A stretch of DNA of 64,000 bases from Pantoea phytobeneficialis (GTDB lineage Bacteria > Pseudomonadota > Gammaproteobacteria > Enterobacterales > Enterobacteriaceae), in NCBI RefSeq assembly GCF_009728735.1, contig NZ_CP024639.1, forward strand, positions 160,801 through 224,800, read 5' to 3'. Numbering within the stretch: the stretch's first letter is position 1; each line of letters opens with the position of its first letter. The notes under the pieces were generated by a model. The model did no database searches, was not told where the DNA came from, and worked only from the letters and a program-made list of their open reading frames with translations. A program made the translations under genes and the position numbers. Below, piece after piece: positions 16,934 through 26,630 of the stretch.

Positions 16934-18049
16934 TCAGTACAGTCGGTTACGAAACAACCATGCAGCCAGCGGCATAGTGACAACAGCCAGGGCAAGCATT
17001 GGAATAAAATCAAAGGCGATATCAGCGAATCCGGCTCCCTCGAGATAGACCCGGCGCACCAGATCGATGGCAAAGCGCAAGGGGTTGGCATAGGTGAGGG
17101 TATTGAGCAGGTCAGGCATGGTTTGTACCGGTGTCAGCAGCCCGGAAAGCAGCATGAGCGGCATAATCAGCAAGAAGGTGTAAAGCATCGCCTGTTGCAT
17201 ATTGATGGAAACAGCCGAAATCGACAGCCCCAGACCAACCGCAGCAATGTTGAAGCACAACAGGCCGGTGTAGAGCACCAGAAACGAGCCGTTCATCGGT
17301 ATCCGGAACCAGAACAGAATGATCAGTAAAATTATCGTCGACTGTACCAGGCCCACCAATACAGGTGGTATGGCTTTGCCAACCAGTAACTGCATGGGTG
17401 TAAAAGGGGTCACAAGCAACTGATCAAATGTTCCCTGTTCCCGTTCTCTGGCGACAGACAGAGCAGAAAGTAACAGGGTTTGAATCATGCTGAGGGCCGC
17501 AATCAGAGTAGGCATTATTCCCCAGCGAGACTCAAAATTTGGGTTATACCAGGCTCTGACCACGACGTTCATGGCAGAAGGGCCAGCACTTCTCTGATTG
17601 AAGCCAGTGACTACCGCAGAGATATAACTCGCTGCGGCCCCGGCCGTTGAAGAGTTACGCCCATCCAAAATTACCTGCATGGGGGAGGCTAAGCCCTGGT
17701 TGAGTTTATCCTCAAAGTCGGGTGGGAAAGTCAGTACCATAAGCGCTTTACCGTCCATGACAGTCTGCGCTATCTGGGCAGATGAAGTCAGGGTCGCCGT
17801 ACGGTTAAAAACACCGGTGCCATCAAGATGCGACAGAATCTCGATGGAAGACTGACTTCTGCTTTGATCCAGGACGGCGTAGTCAACATGATTGACATCA
17901 TAGGTTGCGGCATAACCGAAGAGTACGGCCTGCAAAAATGCCGGTGCAATCAGGATCACCCGGTTGGCGGGTTCTTTGATGATCGTCAGCATTTCTTTTC
18001 TTATCAGAAAGCTGATATGTCGCAGCCACTGTATTAATGAATTCGTCAT
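16934..18049 (-). CDS. ABC-2 type exporter permease (YbhR-like)
   Basis: 371 residues with one N-terminal transmembrane helix after FLIRKEMLTIIKEP, a large periplasmic domain, and five C-terminal helices, the ABC-2 permease pattern. REREQGTFDQLLVTPFTP is the conserved cytoplasmic segment. It is a paralogue of the neighbouring 18054-19181 protein; together they form the heterodimeric membrane part of the exporter. The gene follows its partner after four bases. Confidence 0.92.
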   Translation of the reverse strand: MTNSLIQWLRHISFLIRKEMLTIIKEPANRVILIAPAFLQAVLFGYAATYDVNHVDYAVLDQSRSQSSIEILSHLDGTGVFNRTATLTSSAQIAQTVMDGKALMVLTFPPDFEDKLNQGLASPMQVILDGRNSSTAGAAASYISAVVTGFNQRSAGPSAMNVVVRAWYNPNFESRWGIMPTLIAALSMIQTLLLSALSVAREREQGTFDQLLVTPFTPMQLLVGKAIPPVLVGLVQSTIILLIILFWFRIPMNGSFLVLYTGLLCFNIAAVGLGLSISAVSINMQQAMLYTFLLIMPLMLLSGLLTPVQTMPDLLNTLTYANPLRFAIDLVRRVYLEGAGFADIAFDFIPMLALAVVTMPLAAWLFRNRLY

Positions 18050-18053
18050 CTTT

Positions 18054-19181
18054 TTATCTCAACCGTTTACGAAGTGAGATCCGCGAAGCGTTAATAAGCA
18101 GCACTGCGTAAAGCAAAAGAATGCCGCACTGGCGGAAAAACAATGGCCAGTCATTCCCCCCCAGGAAAAGCGTTTTTATCAGAGACATGAAATGTGTGGC
18201 AGGCAGGATCTGACTGACTACCTGGATTGCCACCGGCAAATTGCGAAGATCAAAGACAAATCCTGACAGCATCATGGCTGGCATAAAGCTCGCAATCAGT
18301 GCCACCTGACTTGCCATGAACTGACTCGGCGCAAACCCAGAAATTGCCAGCCCCATACCCAGTGCCACCAGCAGGTAGAGCAAAGAGGCGATGATGATAG
18401 CGAACAGAGAGCCACGGATGGGGACGTCGAAAAGATAATGTGCAGCCAGAAGGCACATCATCAGGTCAACCGTGCCTATCACCATATACGGGGCAAGCTT
18501 GGCGAGTACAAGTTCCAGTGGGCGAACCGGGGTGACAAACAACGCTTCCAGCGTTCCCCGTTCTCGCTCCCTGGCTATCAGTAACCCGGTAAGAAAAGCA
18601 CCAATGAGCGTCAGAATCAGGACAATGATCCCAGGAACGATGAACCAGGTGCTGTTGCTGGCTTCGTTAAACCACATACGCTGCTCGATGGAAACAGAAC
18701 CCACCACCGAGGGGGTATTTTGCCTGTCTGATTCAACGGCAGACTGCACGGCCAGTGCCCCGGTAATGTAATTCTGAGCGGCAGATGCGACGCTGGTCAC
18801 CGCCCCATTCAGGATTACCTGCAACTGTCCTGTGCCGACGCTACTACTCTGCGCATAATCTGAAGGAATACGGACAATGGCATCCGTTTTCCCCTGTTGC
18901 AGCGCCCTCTGCGCCGTAACGAAGTTTGGATACTCCTGCACTGACAGATAGCGACTTCCCTGCAATGCGCTAATCACCTGATGGCTTTGCGGAGTATGTT
19001 GTTCCTGAACGACAGCAACACGGGCATTGGCAAGGTCGAAAGAAATACCGTAACCAAATAAAAGAATTAGCACCACGGGTAACAGGAAACCCACGGCCAG
19101 ATTGCTTTTATCACGAACCAACTGGCGTGTCTCTTTCCGTGTCAGCGAGATAAGACGATGAACGAATGTGGAGTCATGCAT
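18054..19181 (-). CDS. ABC-2 type exporter permease (YbhS-like)
   Basis: 375 residues with the same topology as its neighbour: LTRKETRQLVRDKSNL followed by the first membrane helix, a periplasmic domain, and the conserved RERERGTLEALFVTPVRP before the C-terminal helices. Its start overlaps the end of the ATPase gene by eight bases, showing tight coupling. It works with the dual ATPase and the HlyD-type adaptor encoded upstream. Confidence 0.92.
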   Translation of the reverse strand: MHDSTFVHRLISLTRKETRQLVRDKSNLAVGFLLPVVLILLFGYGISFDLANARVAVVQEQHTPQSHQVISALQGSRYLSVQEYPNFVTAQRALQQGKTDAIVRIPSDYAQSSSVGTGQLQVILNGAVTSVASAAQNYITGALAVQSAVESDRQNTPSVVGSVSIEQRMWFNEASNSTWFIVPGIIVLILTLIGAFLTGLLIARERERGTLEALFVTPVRPLELVLAKLAPYMVIGTVDLMMCLLAAHYLFDVPIRGSLFAIIIASLLYLLVALGMGLAISGFAPSQFMASQVALIASFMPAMMLSGFVFDLRNLPVAIQVVSQILPATHFMSLIKTLFLGGNDWPLFFRQCGILLLYAVLLINASRISLRKRLR

Positions 19182-20961
19182 GTGATGACCCTCTCTCTAT
19201 GGCGTTGGCTCGTGCATTCTCGACAATCGCAATAAATGCCGTATTCATATCGACATCGTGATGCAACCCGGCAAACTGTCGTACTTCTCCTGGGGTACCC
19301 AGTGCCAGCATTTTTCCTGCATCCTGAATCGCTATGCGGTCGCAATACTCGGCTTCTTCCATAAAGTGAGTGGTGACAATGATGGTGATCCCCTTATCGG
19401 CCAGCTCTCCGATGGTGTACCAGAAAAGGCGTCTGGCCAGCGGGTCGATACCACTGGTGGGTTCATCAAGAAAGACGATTTCGGGTTGATGCAATAATGC
19501 GACAGCCATCGACAAACGTTGTTTAAACCCACCCGGCAATTCACCACTGATAGCATCAGGATTGAGTTTGAACTGTTTAAGAGAGGCTTCAATTTGTCGA
19601 GTTAACACGTCCCCGGACAAGCCATAAGCACCGCCAAAGAATGTCAGGTTTTCCCTGACGCTGAGATTGCCGTACAGAGCAAACTTTTGCGACACATAGC
19701 CAATGCGGGCACGCGCTTTTGCTCTTGCGGTTCGCAGATTCATTCCGGCGACTTCCAGCTGACCACTGGTCGCAGGCAGTAGTCCACACAGCATGCGAAA
19801 GGTAGTGGTCTTTCCAGCGCCGTTCGGTCCGAGAAGACCGAAAATCTCCCCACGTTTTACCCCAAAAGAGGTGCTGGCAACCGCAGTAAAATCACCAAAC
19901 TTACGGACCAGATCCTTTACAAGGATGACAGGGTTATCACTGTCATCTGCGGAATCACGGGATGACACCATTTCTGGCTTCACCGGGGCAGAGAATGTTG
20001 AGGGGTGTTCCTTCAATTGTGCACGATGCAGCAACAGCATGAAGCCGTCTTCAAGCTCAGGTTCGCGTGGTGTAGCGTTTATCCCGGCAGGGGTCGATGT
20101 GTCTTCAGGGGACTGACAAATAAACCTTACGGCATCCCCTTTAGGGACGGCGTCAGCAATCTTTTCCCGCTGTTCAAGTAAATGTGCCTGCAAGGTTCGT
20201 GATTTGATGCCTGATGCAGGAATTGCCTGCCATGTGCTGCCATTGGCGACCAGTCGAAGCTCGTCTGGTGTGCCAGAGGCGAGAATTTTACCCTGATCCA
20301 TAATGTAAACCTGAGCACATCGTTCAGCTTCATCCATGTAAGCTGTGCTGATGATAACGCTCAGATTTTCTTCCTGGACAAGTTGCTCAATAATCTTCCA
20401 TAAATCGCGACGGGAAAGCGGATCAACGCCGACACTGGGTTCATCCAACAACAATAAATCCGGGGAGCGCACCAGGGTACAGGCCAGACCCAGTTTCTGT
20501 TTCATACCGCCAGACAGCTTTCCTGCCGGGCGAGCGGTGAAACGTTCAAGGTCAGTAATAGCCAGCAAACGGGCAAAACGTGACTGCCTTTCCCCGGCTG
20601 GGACACCATGCAAGTCAGCATACAGGTCAAGATTCTCCTGCACGCTAAGATCCTCATAAAGACCAAATCGTTGCGGCATATAACTGATGCGGTTTTGCAC
20701 AGATTGCGGGTCAGCAACTACATCGGTCCCCAGAACTGTCAGGGTACCCGATGTGGGGGTATACAGTCCGGCGATCAGTCGTTGAAAGGTGGTTTTGCCA
20801 GCACCATCCGGCCCGACGAGCGCCGTCACTTCACCGGCACGAATCCTCAGCGTGAGTCCATCCAGCGCTCGCAGGTCTGGCATATTTTTCCCAGGGGCAG
20901 GAAACTCGCGCACTAAATCTTGAGCCACCACCACGTCCTGACGATCAGTGAGGGGCATCAT
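19174..20961 (-). CDS. ABC exporter ATP-binding protein with two fused ATPase domains (YbhF-like)
   Basis: About 595 residues. The first domain has GPDGAGKTT (an Asp in place of the usual Asn), signature LSGGMKQK and LLLLDEPSVGVDP. The second has GPNGAGKTTT, a substituted signature (LPGGFKQR) and IVFLDEPTSGIDP. A linker of about 100 residues lies between. E. coli YbhF has the same fused layout. It powers export through the two ABC-2 permeases. The start at 20961 overlaps the adaptor gene by 17 bases; the open frame extends further but would run deep into that gene. Confidence 0.92.
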   Translation of the reverse strand: MMPLTDRQDVVVAQDLVREFPAPGKNMPDLRALDGLTLRIRAGEVTALVGPDGAGKTTFQRLIAGLYTPTSGTLTVLGTDVVADPQSVQNRISYMPQRFGLYEDLSVQENLDLYADLHGVPAGERQSRFARLLAITDLERFTARPAGKLSGGMKQKLGLACTLVRSPDLLLLDEPSVGVDPLSRRDLWKIIEQLVQEENLSVIISTAYMDEAERCAQVYIMDQGKILASGTPDELRLVANGSTWQAIPASGIKSRTLQAHLLEQREKIADAVPKGDAVRFICQSPEDTSTPAGINATPREPELEDGFMLLLHRAQLKEHPSTFSAPVKPEMVSSRDSADDSDNPVILVKDLVRKFGDFTAVASTSFGVKRGEIFGLLGPNGAGKTTTFRMLCGLLPATSGQLEVAGMNLRTARAKARARIGYVSQKFALYGNLSVRENLTFFGGAYGLSGDVLTRQIEASLKQFKLNPDAISGELPGGFKQRLSMAVALLHQPEIVFLDEPTSGIDPLARRLFWYTIGELADKGITIIVTTHFMEEAEYCDRIAIQDAGKMLALGTPGEVRQFAGLHHDVDMNTAFIAIVENARANAIERGSSHA

Positions 20962-21973
20962 GTTGTTTCTCTGGTTGAGTGTTGATAGTGACCGTTGCAG
21001 GCTGTCCCATACGCAATACATCATTCGGGTCTTCAGCAACAATTCGCACTTCGTAAACCAGATTGGTTCGTAGCTCCTCGGTCTGAACCGATTTTGGGGT
21101 GAATTCGGCGACAGAAGAGATAAAGCCGACTTTGCCCTGCACGGGGTTATCAGGAAAGGAGTCTGTCCTGATCTGGGCGGGCATGCCTGACCTCACCCGG
21201 CCAAGATCATTTTGGCTCAGCCATACCCGAACCCATTTGGGTTCACTCAGTGCCAGAGTGAAGACGGCTTTCTGAGGTCCGGTCATGTCACCCGGCTCCT
21301 GAAGACGGGCACGTACCACAGCGTCGACAGGAGAACGTAACTCGGCCTGTGAAATGTGGTACTGCATCAGTGCCAGCTGGGCCTGCGTGGCGCGGACCTG
21401 AGCGACCGATGCCTCACGCTGCTCTTTTCGAACCCCTTTTTCCATTAACGTGAGGTTAGCCTGCCGCTCTTGCACACTCGCCTGTGCAATGAGCAGGGAA
21501 CTTCTGGCCATATCCAGTTCCTGCTTGCTGATACCTTTACCACCCGTGGTGGCTGAAATCCGCTGGATCCGGGTGATATCCTCAGTGGCTTTTTGCAGTT
21601 GTGCCTGAGCGGATGCCAGTTGCGCTTTCGCCTGTGCGATTTCTTCCGGACGCGCGCCCGCCTGCTGTTCACGAACGGTCTGCTTTTGAACATCCAACTG
21701 CGCCACAGCCTGTTGTTCCTGAATTTCCAGCGCTTTGGTATCCAGCGTAGCCAGAATCTGCCCGGCTTTGACGTGGTCACCTTCATCAACGGCAACCGTA
21801 CTGATACGGCCATTATTCTCAAATGCCAGTGAGACCTGACGGATGTCGACATTGCCATACAGTGTCAGTTGACCCGTATTCTGGTTGTTTCTGCCAAACA
21901 ACCAGAAAGCGCCTGCGACAACGATGAGAACCGCCACGATCCCTCCAGCGATGATTTTTTTGTTCATGGGCAT
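20945..21973 (-). CDS. HlyD-family periplasmic adaptor (YbhG-like)
   Basis: 342 residues. An N-terminal membrane anchor (KIIAGGIVAVLIVVAGAFWLF) is followed by a lipoyl half-motif (VDEGDHVKAGQILATLD), a long coiled-coil hairpin rich in Gln, Ala and Glu (about residues 75-200), and the second lipoyl and beta-barrel parts (SPVDAVVRARLQEPGDM). It bridges the inner-membrane ABC exporter to the outer-membrane factor. It is the first gene of the operon, divergent from the TetR regulator. Confidence 0.93.
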   Translation of the reverse strand: MPMNKKIIAGGIVAVLIVVAGAFWLFGRNNQNTGQLTLYGNVDIRQVSLAFENNGRISTVAVDEGDHVKAGQILATLDTKALEIQEQQAVAQLDVQKQTVREQQAGARPEEIAQAKAQLASAQAQLQKATEDITRIQRISATTGGKGISKQELDMARSSLLIAQASVQERQANLTLMEKGVRKEQREASVAQVRATQAQLALMQYHISQAELRSPVDAVVRARLQEPGDMTGPQKAVFTLALSEPKWVRVWLSQNDLGRVRSGMPAQIRTDSFPDNPVQGKVGFISSVAEFTPKSVQTEELRTNLVYEVRIVAEDPNDVLRMGQPATVTINTQPEKQHDAPH

Positions 21974-21998
21974 TGCGTCCTGACGCTCTTCGATGCTT

Positions 21999-22019
21999 AG
22001 TTTAAATTTAATTTAAACT
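21999..22019. promoter_or_regulatory. Perfect 21-bp palindrome, probable CecR/TetR operator
   Basis: AGTTTAAATT-T-AATTTAAACT is a perfect inverted repeat with a one-base centre, lying between the divergent adaptor and TetR genes. Its position and symmetry fit an operator for the adjacent regulator, controlling both directions. Confidence 0.75.
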
Positions 22020-22079
22020 TTAATTGTGTGATAATAAACCCCTTATGGTCATAAATAACTTATCCGGGCATTTTGAATA

Positions 22080-22736
22080 ATGGGCAGAGCACGACGCAGC
22101 GATGGAGATATCACCCGCGAGAGCATTCTGGAGGCAGCAGGGGAATTGATTGCTGAGAAGGGGTTTGCTCAGACCACTAACAAAGAGGTCGCCAAAAAAG
22201 CCAATGTTGACCTGGCAGCGATCAACTATCACTTTGGCGGTAGAGATGGGCTATATCTGGCTGTGCTGACACTGGCTCATCATCATTACCTGGATGGTGA
22301 TCAGCTTGCTCAGTTAGCGGCATCAGACCTTCCCGCTGAAGATAAACTGGGTGTGTTTCTGGAAACGTTTCTGGCGAAACTCAGCAATCCGGATGACTGG
22401 CACGGACGCGTATTTGCACGAGAACTGTTGTCTCCTTCGGTACAACTCGGTGATTTTATCAACTCAGAAGGTGCAGGAAAAATTCAGTCAGTCAGGCGGA
22501 TTGTTGCGCAGGCAGCCGGTCTTGCAGAGGATGATCCCCGCCTGCTTCCCTGCATGCTCAGTGTCGTGGCACCCTGCATGATGCTGATGGTGGCCGGGAA
22601 CCGGATACCTGGCCCGGTGCAGGAAATTGTCGCGATGCAGACGCAAGCGCTGACTGCGCATTTCAAACTTTTTTCTCTGGCTGGGTTAAAGGCGATACGT
22701 GGCGAGAACAGCAGTGAATCGCCGCAAAAAAGTTAA
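22080..22736 (+). CDS. TetR-family repressor (CecR/YbiH-like)
   Basis: 218 residues. The DNA-binding helix-turn-helix is TTNKEVAKKANVDLAAINYH, within ILEAAGELIAEKGF...YHFGGRDGLY. The rest is the ligand domain of the CecR (YbiH) type. In E. coli, cecR (ybiH) is adjacent to ybhGFSR, and the same neighbourhood is conserved here with the two sides divergent. It probably represses the exporter operon through the 21999-22019 palindrome. Confidence 0.9.
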   Translation: MGRARRSDGDITRESILEAAGELIAEKGFAQTTNKEVAKKANVDLAAINYHFGGRDGLYLAVLTLAHHHYLDGDQLAQLAASDLPAEDKLGVFLETFLAKLSNPDDWHGRVFARELLSPSVQLGDFINSEGAGKIQSVRRIVAQAAGLAEDDPRLLPCMLSVVAPCMMLMVAGNRIPGPVQEIVAMQTQALTAHFKLFSLAGLKAIRGENSSESPQKS

Positions 22737-22756
22737 CCGTCAGCTTAACCAGCGTT

Positions 22757-23164
22757 TCAGACACAGGCCTGTGCGACAGCGTAACTGTCTTCAAACAGCC
22801 GAAAACGCGTAATCAGGCCATCAGTCACCGTAAAATCAAGCACGAACTCGCTCTCGATCAGTTTTCCGGTTTTGTTCACCCGGGAGGCCAGCCTGCCGGG
22901 GATCATTACTCTGCCACCCAGCACCAACATCTCGCCGACTTCAAAGTGTTCCGAGCTAATCTGCTCGCGGATCTGCCGATAAAACTCGACGGCACCGGCT
23001 TTGCCGTGCTTGCGGCCAATCCACGGCACAACCGCCACATCTCCCGCCACGAACCAGTCAACCTCCTCGCTGACCAGCTCAGCAATGGTTGAAACATCTG
23101 GCGATGTTGCCGCACGTTGCAAAAATTCCTCAATAACCTCAACCGGTTGTCGTTCAGACATCAT
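22757..23164 (-). CDS. SnoaL/NTF2-like protein of unknown function
   Basis: 135 residues with the NTF2-like cone fold: PVEVIEEFLQRAA at the N-terminus, VSEEVDWFVAGD, PWIGRKHGKAGAVEFYRQI and a C-terminal strand pair ending DFTVTDGLITRFRLFED. The family includes ketosteroid isomerase-like and polyketide-cyclase-like enzymes, but no catalytic assignment is possible here. It is divergent from a TetR gene at 23264, which probably regulates it. Confidence 0.85.
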   Translation of the reverse strand: MMSERQPVEVIEEFLQRAATSPDVSTIAELVSEEVDWFVAGDVAVVPWIGRKHGKAGAVEFYRQIREQISSEHFEVGEMLVLGGRVMIPGRLASRVNKTGKLIESEFVLDFTVTDGLITRFRLFEDSYAVAQACV

Positions 23165-23234
23165 GCGCCTTCTATTCTGTAGTCAAAAATATATAATTGG
23201 TTCTAACCCGGCTGGATGATGCAGTCAATAATTT

Positions 23235-23250
23235 TGTAGTGATATTTACA
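23235..23250. promoter_or_regulatory. Possible TetR operator (TGTA-N8-TACA)
   Basis: A short dyad TGTA...TACA with an eight-base spacer lies 13 bp before the TetR start in the divergent intergenic region. Short symmetric sites at this location are common for autoregulating TetR proteins, but the match is weak. Confidence 0.25.
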
Positions 23251-23263
23251 GAAATGGTGTGCT

Positions 23264-23869
23264 ATGACTTCTCGCGGAAGACCCCGCAGTTTTGACAGGC
23301 AAGCGGCTTTACAGGCGATGATGGAAGTCTTTTGGATTCGCGGCTATGAAGGCGCGCAACTCTCTGATTTAACTGCCGCAGCAGGTATTAACCCGCCCAG
23401 TTTTTACGCTGCATTTGGGTCCAAAGAAGCCGCATTTTGTGAGGCGGTGGATCATTACCTGGTGACAGTCGGAGAAGGGTCGCGGCTGGCGCTGGAGACG
23501 CCGCCAACGCTGCGGCAGGCGCTGCGTAATATGTTCCTGACCAGTATTGAGGCTGCGCTCGCCCATCAACCGGGCGGATGTATGCTGATCCTCGGTGTAG
23601 TGAATTGCCTGCCGGGTAATGAACAGGCAAGGCTGTACCTTAAGCAGGCACGGCACAAGATTGTTGAGGCGATTACCGCCCGTATTGAACGTGGACGTCA
23701 TGACGGCGACATTCCCGCAGAAACCGATATTGGGCAAATGGCGGCGTTTTTTTATGGCATAACCCAGGCGATTTCCTTGCAGGCGCGTGATGGATCATCC
23801 AGAGAAGAGCTTATCGCCATGATTGATTTTGCCCTTCGTGCGCTGGATACAGTGGTGGTTACAGGTTAA
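23264..23869 (+). CDS. TetR-family transcriptional regulator
   Basis: 201 residues. GRPRSFDRQAALQAMMEVFW begins the DNA-binding domain, and SDLTAAAGINPPSFYAAFGSKE is the helix-turn-helix. The C-terminal domain with PGGCMLILGVVNC resembles AcrR-type regulators of short oxidoreductase or SnoaL genes. It is divergent from the SnoaL-like gene at 22757-23164, its most likely target. Confidence 0.88.
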   Translation: MTSRGRPRSFDRQAALQAMMEVFWIRGYEGAQLSDLTAAAGINPPSFYAAFGSKEAAFCEAVDHYLVTVGEGSRLALETPPTLRQALRNMFLTSIEAALAHQPGGCMLILGVVNCLPGNEQARLYLKQARHKIVEAITARIERGRHDGDIPAETDIGQMAAFFYGITQAISLQARDGSSREELIAMIDFALRALDTVVVTG

Positions 23870-24381
23870 AGCGGTCAGATAAAGAAGAGAGAATGCTCTG
23901 CGCAGCCATCAGGGCAATGGAATATTTCCTGTCGAAATTTTACCGCAAGAGTAAATAGAAAAAATGTTAATGTCTGATGGCGACTTTAGTCACATGTGAA
24001 GGTTAAATATGCAGAACATGTCTGTGTATGGCGTGTTTTCAACTGTCGAAATTAATGTTTGTTTTATGTGATTTATATCACTCCATTGGTCTTTCTGGCC
24101 TTTAATTATTATCTCCTTATTAATGTAATTTACTTAACTTATTGATTTGTATTTTTTATTTTAGCGCATGAAAGAAAATATAATGATATGCAACGATCTA
24201 AGTTTATGCCCGGAATCATATAGTAAATACATATAAACGTCCTGTCTAGATCTTGTTATTTACTGTGAGTGATTACTCCTGTTGCATTTTTTCAATGTTT
24301 TTAATAATTGCTAATCATTAATTGCAGATGTATTCTCCTTGCTCCTTTTTCGTAATATAAATAACTATATAACGCAATGAT
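23870..24381. other. AT-rich intergenic region before the TonB receptor
   Basis: No gene is supported. The right end contains the Fur-like site and promoter of the receptor gene. The rest is AT-rich with no clear repeat or ORF. Confidence 0.6.
24303..24323. promoter_or_regulatory. Fur-box-like site before the TonB receptor
   Basis: AATAATTGCTAATCATTAATT, dyad-like, contains the right half of the Fur consensus (TAATCATTA) exactly and a poorer left half. It lies about 60 bp before the receptor start, where Fur would repress when iron is replete. Confidence 0.5.
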
Positions 24382-26589
24382 ATGAACAAGAGATTAATCG
24401 CGATACTACTCGCCGGTTTGCCTGGGATGGTCGGTGCAGCAGTAACGAATGAACCTGTTGCGACAAAAGATAAAAGCACGTCGGCAAAAGAACCTACCCA
24501 TGATGAACAGATGGTGGTTAACGCAGTGCCCTCGGGGGACATTTATTCAGACAGTCAGGGTGGAGCAGGGTTTACCACGCCGGATGTCAACCTGGGTCCC
24601 ATTGGCAATAAGTCATGGACTGAAACGCCGTACTCGACCACGACCGTTACTCACCAGATGATTGATAATCAGCAGGCGAAAAGCGTCAGCGAATTATTGA
24701 AATATTCACCCAGTACGCAGATGCAGGCACGCGGTGGCATGGACGTTGGGCGGCCACAAAGCCGGGGGATGCAGGGTAGCGTGGTGGCAAACAGCCGTCT
24801 TGATGGTCTCAATATCGTTTCAACCACCGCATTTCCGGTAGAGATGTTAGAACGTCTTGATGTACTGAACAGTTTGACGGGAGCACTTTATGGCCCCGCC
24901 AGCCCGGCGGGTCAGTTTAATTTTGTTGCCAAACGTCCCACTGAACAACCGCTGCATCGGGTCACTTTGGGTTATCAAAGCCGCAATGCTTACAGTGGTC
25001 ACGTCGACCTGGGGGGGCATTTTGGCGATGACGATAAGTTTGGCTACCGGGTGAATCTTCTTAATGAAGAGGGTGAGGGTAACGTGAAGGACAGCACGTT
25101 ACGCCGCAAACTGGTCGCAGTCGCGTTTGACTGGAATATCCGACCGGGGACGCAGTTGCAACTTGATGCCAGCCATTATGAATTTATACAAAAAGGTTAT
25201 GTTGGTGGCTTCAGCTATGGTGAGAGCATAAATCTGCCGAAAGCACCTAATCCGAATAATAAAAACTATACGTTGCCGACATCAGGTAATGACCTGACCA
25301 CTGACACCATCAGCACCCACCTGATTCATTACCTGAACAGTAACTGGTCAGTAAATGCCGGGGTTGGCTTCCAGCAGGCTGACCGGGCAATGCGCACCGT
25401 ATCTAACACGATTACCGATAATTCGGGGACACTCAGTCGCTCCCTTTCTGATTCTGCGGCTGCGGGGCGATTCAGAGTATTAAGCAATACGCTGACGCTG
25501 AACGGACACGTCGATACGGGAAGTATCGGTCATGATCTGGCCTTCTCCACGGGAGGATATGTATGGTCTATCTGGACCGCTAAAGGCAGTACCCAACGTT
25601 ATAGTCTGGGAACGACTAACTATTATGATCCGTCGGCTATGCAGGAACCGGGTGATGGCAAAATTATCACTGATGGTGCGCGTTATAAATCGAGTGTGAC
25701 CACGCAACAAAATATCACCGTTGGCGATACCGTCACTTTCAATCCACAGTGGTCAGCGATGTTCTATCTCAGCCAGAGTTGGCTGGAGACCAGTAACTAC
25801 AGTAATGCGGGCCAGAAAACCGGGGTGGTTAGCCAGGATGGCTTAAGCCCGAATGTCGCGTTGATGTATTCGATCACCCCAGCCTTGATGGCATATATCA
25901 GCTATGCCGACTCGCTTGAACAGGGTGGCACGGCGGCAACAGGTGAAGGCATTAAAAATGAGGGGCAGACACTCGACCCTTACCGCAGCGAGCAATATGA
26001 AATTGGGCTGAAAGCGCAGGTTCAGGGGTTGAATCTGGGTGCCGCGCTGTTTCGCCTGAAACGTCCCTTTGCTTACGTTGACCCATCTGACATGGTCTAC
26101 AAAGAGCAGGGTGATCAACTCAATAAAGGACTCGAACTCACCGCCAGCGGAAATGTGTTTGACGGGCTGAATATCTATAGCGGCGCCACTTTCCTTGATC
26201 CGAAATTGAAAAACACCGTTTCGGAAGACACCAGTAATAAACGGGTGGTCGGCGTACCGAAAGTTCAGGGGAATGTGCTGGTGGAATACAACCTGCCTTC
26301 CATGCCAGAACTGGTGTACAGCGCCAATGTGCATTATACCGGCAAGCGTGCAGGTAATGACCTGAATACCACATGGGCAGACAGTTATACCACCCTGGAT
26401 CTCGGTACCCGCTACACCACGATGGTTGGAAATATCCCCACCACACTGCGCGTTGCGGTAAATAACGTGACGAATGAACACTACTGGGCGTCTATTTTCC
26501 CGGGTGATACCGACGGGAGTGGCAGCTCGGCAAGTGCCTTTGTCGGCAACGGCCGTGAAGTTCGCGCTTCAGTCACTTTCGATTTCTAA
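24382..26589 (+). CDS. TonB-dependent siderophore receptor
   Basis: 735 residues: signal peptide MNKRLIAILLAGLPGMVGA, a DEQMVVNA TonB-box-like stretch, a plug domain (SVSELLKYSPSTQMQARG; RGMQGSVVANSRLDGLN; GALYGPASPAGQFNFVAKRP), then a beta-barrel ending in the outer-membrane signature VRASVTFDF. The plug with GPASPAG and the long barrel are typical of ferric hydroxamate/catecholate receptors such as FhuE or FcuA. It imports an iron chelate across the outer membrane. A Fur-like site precedes it and an iron-binding periplasmic protein follows it. Confidence 0.95.
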   Translation: MNKRLIAILLAGLPGMVGAAVTNEPVATKDKSTSAKEPTHDEQMVVNAVPSGDIYSDSQGGAGFTTPDVNLGPIGNKSWTETPYSTTTVTHQMIDNQQAKSVSELLKYSPSTQMQARGGMDVGRPQSRGMQGSVVANSRLDGLNIVSTTAFPVEMLERLDVLNSLTGALYGPASPAGQFNFVAKRPTEQPLHRVTLGYQSRNAYSGHVDLGGHFGDDDKFGYRVNLLNEEGEGNVKDSTLRRKLVAVAFDWNIRPGTQLQLDASHYEFIQKGYVGGFSYGESINLPKAPNPNNKNYTLPTSGNDLTTDTISTHLIHYLNSNWSVNAGVGFQQADRAMRTVSNTITDNSGTLSRSLSDSAAAGRFRVLSNTLTLNGHVDTGSIGHDLAFSTGGYVWSIWTAKGSTQRYSLGTTNYYDPSAMQEPGDGKIITDGARYKSSVTTQQNITVGDTVTFNPQWSAMFYLSQSWLETSNYSNAGQKTGVVSQDGLSPNVALMYSITPALMAYISYADSLEQGGTAATGEGIKNEGQTLDPYRSEQYEIGLKAQVQGLNLGAALFRLKRPFAYVDPSDMVYKEQGDQLNKGLELTASGNVFDGLNIYSGATFLDPKLKNTVSEDTSNKRVVGVPKVQGNVLVEYNLPSMPELVYSANVHYTGKRAGNDLNTTWADSYTTLDLGTRYTTMVGNIPTTLRVAVNNVTNEHYWASIFPGDTDGSGSSASAFVGNGREVRASVTFDF

Positions 26590-26630
26590 TATCTGGAGCG
26601 GTGTCTCCCGCCAGGAGGCACCGGGATTAT

